From Myxococcales bacterium (lineage in GTDB: Bacteria; Myxococcota_A; Polyangia; Polyangiales; Polyangiaceae): a stretch of DNA of 39,027 bases. Shown here one piece after another: positions 33,354 to 39,027 of the stretch (within the stretch, counting starts at the first letter, position 1; every line of letters starts with the position of its first letter). The notes beneath the pieces are model-generated. The model was not told the origin of the DNA, searched no databases, and saw nothing but the letters and a program-made list of their open reading frames with translations. The translations under genes and the position numbers were made by a program. Where the stretch lies: NCBI GenBank assembly GCA_025354825.1, contig JANXMC010000096.1:1-39027 (forward strand), written 5' to 3'.

Positions 33354-34226
33354 CTACGACGGCTGAAACTGCGGCATCGCGGCGATCCGCGCGAGCGCGT
33401 CCCACGGCGCATCGCTTGGAAACGCCGCCGACGAGCGCGCGAGTCGTGCGAGCCAGCGTGCGTCGAGGGGTCGCTCGAGCCATGCCGGAATACGCGCGTT
33501 GGTGCCCACAGCGCCGACCGTCGCCTGCTTGTTGTCGCCCGTCGTCTCGCCGAAGCCGACGGCAAAACCGCCGAGCAGCATCGCCGATCGCGTGGCCGTC
33601 GCGCCGCTGTACGTGTTCACCGTCGCGCCTTCGCGGCACAGGCGGCGGAGCGAGGTAAAGGCTCCCGCGGTCCAGAGGGCCGGGTTCGATCGTGGCGAGA
33701 ACGGGTCCCAAAAAACGGCGTCGGCGAAGACGCCGTTCTCGGCTTCGGCCTCGAGGACGCCAGGGAGCGAGCCCACGACGAGGCGCCACGACGCCCGTTC
33801 GGTTTTATGTATGCAGTTTGCAAGTAAGGCGCGCCCCGCGGCGAGAGCCTCCCCTTCGAAGCCGAAGGCCTTGGCGTTCGCGTCGTCGAGGGCTAGCGCG
33901 AAGGGGGCGAGCGTCTTCTCGAAGCTCACGATCGACAGGCGCCGCGCCGTGGCGGGCAGCGCCTCCGCCACGCGCCACGCGGCGATGGCGTTCGACCCGG
34001 CACCGAGGCCGACGTCGAGCAGCACCAGCGGTTCGTCCTTTGCGGACCCCGCGGCCAGGCGCTCCGCGAGGCGCGACGGCGTGACATACAGGCGCGCCGC
34101 TTCGACAAGAGGCCCCACGACCGGGTGCATCACCTCGCCGGTCTCGTGATCGAGCATCGCCCGCGCGCCGTCGCGCGTCGTCACCACTTCGCACGTCGCG
34201 GTGGCGCCCGCTCTGGGCGACGTCAC
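33354..34226 (-). CDS. Stand-alone MnmC-like methyltransferase (DUF752), probable tRNA modification
   Basis: This 290-residue protein matches the methyltransferase half of MnmC, which methylates the aminomethyl group on uridine 34 of certain tRNAs. The SAM-binding region is PLVLLDVGLGAGSNAIAAWR. The family signature is DAVFWDPFSPRSNPALWTAG followed by LRRLCREGATVNTYSGATA and GGFAVGFGE. The FAD-dependent oxidase half of enteric MnmC is absent; stand-alone forms are known in other bacteria. The GTG start at 34226 overlaps the tgt stop in GTGA, giving a tRNA-modification gene pair. No ribosome-binding site is evident, consistent with coupling. Confidence 0.85.
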   Translation of the reverse strand: MTSPRAGATATCEVVTTRDGARAMLDHETGEVMHPVVGPLVEAARLYVTPSRLAERLAAGSAKDEPLVLLDVGLGAGSNAIAAWRVAEALPATARRLSIVSFEKTLAPFALALDDANAKAFGFEGEALAAGRALLANCIHKTERASWRLVVGSLPGVLEAEAENGVFADAVFWDPFSPRSNPALWTAGAFTSLRRLCREGATVNTYSGATATRSAMLLGGFAVGFGETTGDNKQATVGAVGTNARIPAWLERPLDARWLARLARSSAAFPSDAPWDALARIAAMPQFQPS

Positions 34227-35383
34227 CGCGCGACCGCCTCGCGCCCCATTCGCTTGTCGCTGTGCTCGTGGCGGTCGATCGCCTCGAGCTTCGCGGAGGC
34301 GAACGCGGCATACGTCCCAGATTCGATGGCTGCGCGCGCGTCGGCCATCAATGCCAAATAGTGATGCAAGTTGTGCATGGACAAAAGGCGCGGCCCGAGC
34401 GGCTCGCTGCACTTGAACAGGTGATGAAGGTACGACCGCGTGAACGTCGTGCACGTGGCGCACGGGCAGTCACGGTCGAGGGGCTCGTCGGCATTGGCGT
34501 AGGATGCACGCGTGATCTTCACGCGCCCCGTCGACGTGAACGCCGTCCCTTGCCACGCCATATGGGTCGGGAGAATGCAGTCGAACATGTCGATTCCCGC
34601 CGCCATCGCCTGCAAAAGGTCGGGCGGCGTGCCGACGCCCATCAAGTACCGCGGGCGGTCTGTGGGCAAGAGCTCGGCAGCGAAGTGGGTGACGTCCTCG
34701 CGCTCTTCGCGCGTGTCGCCCACGGCAAGGCCGCCGAGGGCGAAACCGTCGAACGGGTGCTGCGTGAGAAACGCCGCCGACTCGCGGCGAAGGTCGTTGA
34801 TGACGCCGCCCTGCACAATGGCAAAGAGCGCCTGCGCGGGGTTCGTGCGCGCCTTCAAGCTTCGAAGCGCCCAGCGGTGCGTCCGCTCCATCGCCGTGCG
34901 CGTCGTCGCTTCGTCGGAGCGCGAGTCGACGCAGACATCGAGCACCATCATAATGTCGGAGCCGATGGCGGCCTGCATCTCGAGGGACCGCTCGGGCGTG
35001 AGCATGTGCATCCGCTTGTCGACGTAGCTGCGAAAGTGCGCGCCCCGCTCGCTGATGGTGCGATCGGCCGCGAGGGAGAAAATCTGGTAGCCGCCCGAAT
35101 CGGTGAGCACCGGCCCGCGCCACCCCATGAAGTTGTGAATGCCCCCCACGCGCCGAAGCACCTCGGGCCCCGGGCGAAGAAGCAAATGGTAGGTGTTGCC
35201 GAGCACGACCTGCGCGCCAACGGCCTTTAAATCGAGCGGATCGAGCCCCGTCACCGTGGCGCGCGTGCCTACCGTCATGAACGCGGGCGTTTGAATCGGC
35301 CCGTGGGCGGTAGCGACTGTCCCGCGCCGCGCGCGCGAATGCGTATCGCGCGCGGTCACGGTGAACGGGAGAAGCGACGTCAT
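34223..35383 (-). CDS. tgt: tRNA-guanine transglycosylase
   Basis: Tgt (386 residues) exchanges guanine 34 for preQ1 in tRNAs with GUN anticodons, the first tRNA step of queuosine formation. The substrate-binding motif DSGGYQIFSL with its catalytic Asp, the GGLAVGDTREE loop, and the nucleophile Asp in GIDMFDCILPTHMAWQGTAF are visible. The zinc site is CPCATC with a downstream Cys and His. PTHMAWQG replaces the commoner PTRLARNG, a variant I believe also occurs in other Tgt sequences. The ATG at 35383 fits the family start (MTSLLPFTVTARDTHSRARR); MVRAM four codons earlier is an alternative. The MnmC-like gene is coupled behind it. Confidence 0.96.
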   Translation of the reverse strand: MTSLLPFTVTARDTHSRARRGTVATAHGPIQTPAFMTVGTRATVTGLDPLDLKAVGAQVVLGNTYHLLLRPGPEVLRRVGGIHNFMGWRGPVLTDSGGYQIFSLAADRTISERGAHFRSYVDKRMHMLTPERSLEMQAAIGSDIMMVLDVCVDSRSDEATTRTAMERTHRWALRSLKARTNPAQALFAIVQGGVINDLRRESAAFLTQHPFDGFALGGLAVGDTREEREDVTHFAAELLPTDRPRYLMGVGTPPDLLQAMAAGIDMFDCILPTHMAWQGTAFTSTGRVKITRASYANADEPLDRDCPCATCTTFTRSYLHHLFKCSEPLGPRLLSMHNLHHYLALMADARAAIESGTYAAFASAKLEAIDRHEHSDKRMGREAVAR

Positions 35384-35454
35384 CGCGCGGACCATAGCGT
35401 GTGATGGCGAGAAGGCCCGCGCTCGCGCGGCGAATGCTGCGGCGACGACGATCG

Positions 35455-35811
35455 CTACGAGTGCTTTCCGTCGTGGTGGGTCACTTTGAGCGACTCGACG
35501 TCGACGTTGTCGAGGCACCGCACATTGAGCATGTACATCGCCGTGCCGTCCGGTTTGCTGCCCGTTGCGTAGGAGTGAATCCCGCACGTGGCGCAGAAAA
35601 GGTGGTGAACCTTCTTCTTATTAAACTGGTAATCCGTCACGGCCTTCTCGCCCGCGGTGAGCTTGAACTCGCTCGCGGGGACGAACGCCATGAGCGCGCC
35701 CTTTCGCGCGCAGATCGAGCAGTTGCACGCCATGACGCTCGATAAATCGGCATTCGCCTCGTATCGAACTTTGCCGCAGTGACAGCCGCCTGAATAATTC
35801 GTTGTGCTCAT
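35455..35811 (-). CDS. GFA family (Mss4-like fold) zinc protein
   Basis: This 118-residue protein belongs to the GFA family, named after glutathione-dependent formaldehyde-activating enzyme; most members have unknown substrates. The Cys pattern that binds zinc is complete: GGCHCGKVRYE, CNCSICARKG and LFCATCGIHSY. Length is normal for the family. It is the first gene of the minus-strand run leading into tgt (71 bp gap) and is divergent from the Hsp20 gene. An operon with tgt is possible but the gap leaves room for a separate promoter. Confidence 0.92.
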   Translation of the reverse strand: MSTTNYSGGCHCGKVRYEANADLSSVMACNCSICARKGALMAFVPASEFKLTAGEKAVTDYQFNKKKVHHLFCATCGIHSYATGSKPDGTAMYMLNVRCLDNVDVESLKVTHHDGKHS

Positions 35812-35964
35812 GGGCGAAAGTGGGCCACGCCCTGGTGTTGCTCGTCAACGACGCCGAAGGCGCGAGGCCTTTTCTCGTGGCTCGGCCTTTCTGTCGCCGC
35901 GCCTGTTCACCCTCGCGCGCTCAACCATCCGCGCCGGGAGGCCGTGGGAATTTTTTGATGAGCG

Positions 35965-35985
35965 GGCGTTGACAGAGAAAACGCC
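35965..35985. promoter_or_regulatory. GGCGTT-N9-AACGCC inverted repeat with TTGACA, upstream of hsp20
   Basis: GGCGTT (35965-35970) and AACGCC (35980-35985) form a perfect six-base inverted repeat with a nine-base spacer, 91 bp before the Hsp20 start. A TTGACA (35969-35974), identical to a -35 consensus, overlaps the left arm. No good -10 hexamer follows at 16-18 bases. The geometry resembles the CIRCE heat-shock operator, but the sequence does not. It could be an operator controlling the divergent hsp20 and GFA genes. Confidence 0.35.
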
Positions 35986-36075
35986 TTGATTAATTGTCTC
36001 GGCAGATGGTCGACGCCGCGGTTCCCAAGCGACCGTGCTGGCCCCCGGTGTCCCACCCACCCAAGGAGGAATGCC

Positions 36076-36519
36076 ATGTTTGCACTGACAAATACCGTCC
36101 CTTCGCTGGAGGGCGCGTTCGACGACGTCATGGGCTCCGCGCTCGGCTACGCAACGAGGGCCGCGCGCTTCTCGCCCTGCGTTGACGTGGTCTCCACCGC
36201 CCACGAGCTCGTCTTCCAGCTCGACGTGCCGGGTGTGAGCTACAACGATCTCGACGTTACCGTTGAGAAGGGGAGCCGCACGCTCGCGATCAGGGGGACG
36301 CGAAAGTACGCCGCGGCTCCCGACGGCCAGCGCATCGTGCTCGGGCGTTCCTACGGAGATTTCGCCATCACGTACACGCTTCCCGAGACGTGCGACGGCG
36401 ATCGGCTGGTGGCGCACCTCGCCGACGGGGTGCTCACGCTGCGCGTTCCGAAGACGCCGAAGTCCGCGCCTCGCAAGATTCGCATCGGCGGCGGCGGCAC
36501 CCCCCAAGCCGCCCTCTAA
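36076..36519 (+). CDS. Small heat shock protein, Hsp20/alpha-crystallin family
   Basis: This 147-residue cytoplasmic chaperone should bind unfolding proteins. The ATG at 36076 has a strong ribosome-binding site (AAGGAGGA, 36063-36070) close upstream. The alpha-crystallin domain covers about residues 35-135: FSPCVDVVSTAHELVFQLDV, PGVSYNDLDVTVEKG, FAITYTLPETCDGDRLVAHL and the family motif ADGVLTLRVPKT. The C-terminal tail is short and Gly-rich and lacks a clear I-x-I motif except KIRI. An inverted repeat lies about 90 bp upstream. A 66-codon acidic ORF follows after 127 bp. Confidence 0.94.
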   Translation: MFALTNTVPSLEGAFDDVMGSALGYATRAARFSPCVDVVSTAHELVFQLDVPGVSYNDLDVTVEKGSRTLAIRGTRKYAAAPDGQRIVLGRSYGDFAITYTLPETCDGDRLVAHLADGVLTLRVPKTPKSAPRKIRIGGGGTPQAAL

Positions 36520-36646
36520 GCAAGCGTTTCGGATCGCTGGGTCTTCGGACCCGCGACCTCCGTTCCAAAACCCGCGCACGTGGACTGCCCCCGTCGGTGC
36601 AGGCGGAGCGCGCGCGCCAACCCCCGTTCTGCGTAGGAGCCTGACC

Positions 36647-36847
36647 ATGCGACACCGCGACGCAATTGTGATCGACGACCTCATGACCGACGACGACATT
36701 CCGTTCGATGACGACGTGGCGATTACCTCGCTGCCGCCACATCTTCGCGCCGAGCTGTTTCACGACTCCATCGGCGGCGAGCTCGGATTGCACGACCTTC
36801 GAGAGCGCCCGGAGCGTCATCGAGGGCGCGTAAGCCTGCTCGGCTAA
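36647..36847 (+). CDS. Small acidic hypothetical protein, 66 residues
   Basis: A 66-codon frame starts at ATG 36647 with AGGAG eight bases upstream (36634-36638). The product is strongly acidic near the start (IVIDDLMTDDDIPFDDDVAI) and then has SLPPHLRAELFHDSIGGELG and a basic tail. I recognise no family. The ribosome-binding site and composition make it a credible gene; it may be co-transcribed with hsp20, 127 bp upstream. Confidence 0.55.
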   Translation: MRHRDAIVIDDLMTDDDIPFDDDVAITSLPPHLRAELFHDSIGGELGLHDLRERPERHRGRVSLLG

Positions 36848-36941
36848 CACTTGCCCTCCGCGGAGATGGTTCCGCACGGAACGGTCGGCATCATCGATTA
36901 AACCGTTGCGTTAGCAGATATCGCGATCGTTTCGCGCGGAA

Positions 36942-37145
36942 CTATTCCCGCGGAGCCACGGTCCCCCCATTTCTCTCGGAGAGATTCTTGATGTGAGACA
37001 GAACGCGGCCGTGGATCGCGTGCAGGAGCGCGTCCGAGTAGGTGACCCAGTAGCTCTCAGGCGGAATTCGCCCTGTTTCGAGACCATGTACCCCTCGAGA
37101 TGGGGCGCGTTCACGTGGGCGTAGGGGCTCCACTCCTGCACGATG
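36942..37145 (-). pseudogene. Frameshifted 3' remnant of an unidentified gene
   Basis: On the reverse strand one frame reads EWSPYAHVNAPHLEGYM then VSKQGEF (about 37143 down to 37067). After a shift near 37060-37072 another frame reads PPESYWVTYSDALLHAIHGR then VLSHIKNLSERNGGT, ending at a TAG at 36942. Joined, they look like one continuous protein C-terminus. No 5' part or start is present: upstream the sequence is the antisense of the PDZ-like fragment. Family unknown. Confidence 0.5.
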
Positions 37146-37273
37146 CGGTCAACTCTTACGACGAATCTTACAACGCCCTCGACGCGCGCCACGCCGGCGA
37201 CGAAGTCGATATCAAGCTCTCGCGCGACGGCGCCATCGTGAGCGTCCCCGTCGATTTGGTTGTCACCGAATAG
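37100..37273 (+). pseudogene. C-terminal fragment of a PDZ-domain protein
   Basis: A forward frame ending at TAG 37271-37273 reads HDAVNSYDESYNALDARHAG followed by DEVDIKLSRDGAIVSVPV. This is the end of a PDZ domain as found at the C-terminus of HtrA/DegP-like proteases, where a helix of the NSYDDLYNAL kind is followed by a basic strand. The preceding residues from the ATG at 37100 are not PDZ-like, and the protease domain is missing. The protein-like part begins about 37136, almost exactly where the reverse-strand remnant ends. The 153 bp between this fragment and the kinase start at 37427 shows nothing clear. Confidence 0.5.
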
Positions 37274-37426
37274 AGACTACGTTCCTTCAGGCCGCGAGAG
37301 GTAAGCTCCCCTAAACCATGGGGCAGGAGTCGACGCCTATCGGCGGTCGGCAAAGAATTCAATCGCAAATTCGTGCCGAACCGAGCGTGGTCGCCGGACG
37401 CAATGCGGGCGTGTTATTCGTGCCCT

Positions 37427-38539
37427 ATGGCGATCGCACCAGCAGCCGCGCAGGGTCGTGTTTGGGTTGTGGACGATAGCGCCCTCGAGCGGGAGCGAAG
37501 CCGTGGTGAGCTCGCGAAGCGCTTCGAGGTAACGGCTTATGCCGACGGTGCGGCTATGCTCGAGGCGCTTGCGCAAGGCGCGGCTCCGGATCTCCTCGTG
37601 CTCGACTGGGAAATGCCCGACATGTCTGGGCGCGAAGTTTGCGCGTTCGTCCGTGAGCGGGAGAGTGCATCCCACTTGCCGATTCTTATTCTCAGCGCCA
37701 GCGCCGAGGCGTTGGTTGGTGGGCTCGAGGTTGGCGCCAACGACTACGTCCTGAAGCCGTTTCGTCCTGAGGAGCTCAACGCGCGGGTCGCCAACCTCGT
37801 CGCTCTTCGCCGCGCCCACGCGCAGCTCGTCGACGCGGAGCAGCTTCTGCGGACGGAGGGCGCCGTTCGCGAACGGTTCATCGGAATTTTGGGCCACGAC
37901 TTGCGGCAGCCACTCAACACGATCGTCTTTAGCTCAAGTCCTCTCGCCGCCGCCGCCGCCGCCGGCGCGGGGGACACTTCGAGGGACGCGCGTGTTCTCC
38001 GAGCCGCACTTCGCATGGGCCGGATGATTGAAGAGATTCTGGACTTCACGCGGGCACGCGTTGGTGGAGGTATCCCCGTCACACGCTCGCACTGCAAACT
38101 CATCGACGTCGTTCGTCGCGCCGTCGACGAACGGAGCGAGCGACTCTCGATTATCGTAACTACTGAAGGCGACACGAGCGGGCAGTGGGACGCTGATCGA
38201 ATGGCGCAGGTGTTCGGCAACCTCCTCGGCAACGCGTTCGAGCACGGAGCGCCGGGAAGGCCGGTCAACGTGCACGTGTGGCGCTCCGCAGCGGCGGTGG
38301 AATTTGAGGTGCAGAACGAGGGCACGCCGATCACGTCCGAGGAGCAGCGGTCGCTCTTCGACCCCTTTCGTCGCGGCTCGCCGACGTCGGCCTCGGCGAC
38401 GAAAAGCTCGGGCCTTGGGCTCGGCCTCTTCATCTCGGACCAGATCGTGCGCGGCCATGGGGGCGCCATGACCGTTCGGAGCGATGCCCACGGAACCACG
38501 TTCGCTGCATCCGTGCCGCACGCTCCAGACCGGGCGTAG
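37427..38539 (+). CDS. Soluble receiver-histidine kinase (REC-HisKA-HATPase), paralogue
   Basis: This 370-residue cytoplasmic kinase has a receiver (VWVVDDSALERERS, phospho-Asp60 in LVLDWEMPDMSG, VLKPFRPEEL), HisKA with His157 in LGHDLRQPLNTI, and HATPase_c with WDADRMAQVFGNLLGNAFEH and SSGLGLGLFISDQI. The ATG at 37427 leaves a short N-terminus before the receiver; in-frame starts at 37373 and 37403 are possible. It has the same order and nearly the same length as the kinase at 21666-22784, with matching segments such as FTRARVGGGIPV against LSRARLGQGIPV. It has no partner gene and is flanked by broken genes, yet is itself intact. Confidence 0.9.
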   Translation: MAIAPAAAQGRVWVVDDSALERERSRGELAKRFEVTAYADGAAMLEALAQGAAPDLLVLDWEMPDMSGREVCAFVRERESASHLPILILSASAEALVGGLEVGANDYVLKPFRPEELNARVANLVALRRAHAQLVDAEQLLRTEGAVRERFIGILGHDLRQPLNTIVFSSSPLAAAAAAGAGDTSRDARVLRAALRMGRMIEEILDFTRARVGGGIPVTRSHCKLIDVVRRAVDERSERLSIIVTTEGDTSGQWDADRMAQVFGNLLGNAFEHGAPGRPVNVHVWRSAAAVEFEVQNEGTPITSEEQRSLFDPFRRGSPTSASATKSSGLGLGLFISDQIVRGHGGAMTVRSDAHGTTFAASVPHAPDRA

Positions 38540-38590
38540 TCGCGCTACCCGCGCGAGCCGCGACTCGAATCGGTCTGCCAGGTCACGGCA

Positions 38591-38746
38591 ATGAAGGTCC
38601 ACGAATCGGACAAGACGGGCGCAGCCGCGACCTTCTCGGGCACGGCGATGATCACGCCGCCCGTTGCGTGGACGCCGCCGGGTGTGAAGCGCGGGAAGAA
38701 CGTTGAGTGGATGGAAAAAGTGACCGACGAGCCATATCGAAATTGA
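38591..38746 (+). pseudogene. Internally deleted cupin-domain protein remnant
   Basis: A forward frame of 51 codons reads KVHESDKTGAAATFSGTAMI followed by TPPVAWTPPGVKRGKNVEWM and ends EKVTDEPYRN. The end GKNVEWMEKVTDEPYR matches the C-terminus typical of small quercetin-dioxygenase-like cupins, and the start resembles the family's opening FTGTVRIDP segment. The whole metal-binding barrel between them is missing, so this is probably an in-frame internal deletion. The reverse strand also has an open frame here, but it resembles no family I know. Confidence 0.45.
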
Positions 38747-38810
38747 GGCCGAGCAATGGTCACAGTCCCATTTGCAGTCGTCGTCTAAGACACCCTGAAG
38801 GTAGAAAAGT

Positions 38811-39027
38811 ATGACGTACGCGAACCTCGGACGAACAGGCATCAAGGTCTCCCGAATTTGCCTTGGCTGCATGACCTACGGAACGCCGGGACAAGGCAAT
38901 CAGCCGTGGGCGCTCGACGAGGCGCGAGGCGACCCCTCATTCGCCATGGGCTCGAAGCGGGCATAAACTTCTTCGGCGGCCAACGTCTACTCCGAGGGCG
39001 ACAGCGAGCGCATCGTCGACCGAGCTC
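38811..39027 (+). pseudogene. Aldo/keto reductase gene, frameshifted and cut by the window end
   Basis: The ATG at 38811 opens a typical aldo/keto reductase start, NLGRTGIKVSRICLGCMTYG, then WALDEARG. The frame hits TAA at about 38964 after 51 codons. The expected continuation is present in other frames: LIRHGLEAGINFF in one and ANVYSEGDSERIVDRA in another. At least two frameshifts are needed, one near 38920-38940 and one near 38975-38980, where two bases seem missing in what should read FFDAANVYSEG. The gene continues beyond the window. It is either a real pseudogene or low-quality sequence. Confidence 0.75.

Noticed and set aside
38545-38763. 72-codon reverse-strand frame starting at GTG 38763
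   Set aside because: It has no ribosome-binding site or known family, while the forward strand shows a cupin-like C-terminus. It cannot be fully excluded.
1-39027. tRNA genes, rRNA genes, CRISPR arrays, transposases or phage genes
   Set aside because: No T-loop/acceptor pairing, regularly spaced repeats, or recognisable transposase, integrase or structural phage protein was seen on either strand.

Overview
The window looks like chromosomal DNA of a myxobacterium (Myxococcota), most likely a soil Polyangia/Sorangiineae-type organism. This is inferred from the very high GC with GC-rich third codon positions, the Hanks-type Ser/Thr kinase beside PEGA-domain and PP2C genes, an AgmX/PglI-type C-terminal domain protein, many acidic lipoproteins with Asp/Gly-rich linkers, Cys-rich secreted proteins, and large hybrid histidine kinases. 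No rRNA, tRNA, CRISPR array, phage gene or transposase was seen.

Layout. 1-833: 3' end of a prolyl oligopeptidase. 900-6122 (minus): a signalling cluster with a PP2C phosphatase carrying a C-terminal cyclic-nucleotide-binding-like domain, a TPR/PEGA protein, a Ser/Thr kinase and a Cys-rich lipoprotein. 6228-8387: a lipoprotein with CXXCH-like motifs facing an unknown protein across a strong hairpin. 8467-11056 (minus): an ATPase-permease-binding protein ABC importer of the NMT1/THI5/SsuA class. 11242-14041 (plus): a lipoprotein with a complete di-iron ferritin-like ligand set, then a phospholipase C-like phosphoesterase. 14019-15209 (minus): an AI-2E-family permease. 15210-15848 holds decayed coding sequence, a 26-bp tandem duplication and one doubtful small gene. 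15849-16697: SIMPL-domain lipoprotein.

16842-22784 (plus) is the most striking block: four translationally coupled genes encoding a CHASE3-GAF hybrid kinase with three receiver domains, a CheR methyltransferase, a receiver-less CheB methylesterase and a receiver-first histidine kinase, with no chemoreceptor, CheA or CheW nearby. It is followed by pirin (minus), FxsA, and hisH-hisF (plus) with a large hairpin directly before hisH. 26228-29419 is a probable operon of a cell-envelope protein, an ECF sigma factor and a FecR/TPR protein started at a coupled TTG. 29875-35811 (minus) carries an AgmX/PglI-type protein, a membrane protein, an ABC exporter, an MnmC-like tRNA methyltransferase overlapping tgt, and a GFA-family protein. 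36076-36847 has an Hsp20 gene and a small acidic ORF.

The last 2.2 kb (36848-39027) is a gene graveyard around one intact histidine kinase: a PDZ-like C-terminal fragment, a frameshifted reverse-strand fragment, an internally deleted cupin and a frameshifted aldo/keto reductase. Either the locus is decaying or the sequence is unreliable there. All family assignments are by eye from motifs and have not been tested by database search.
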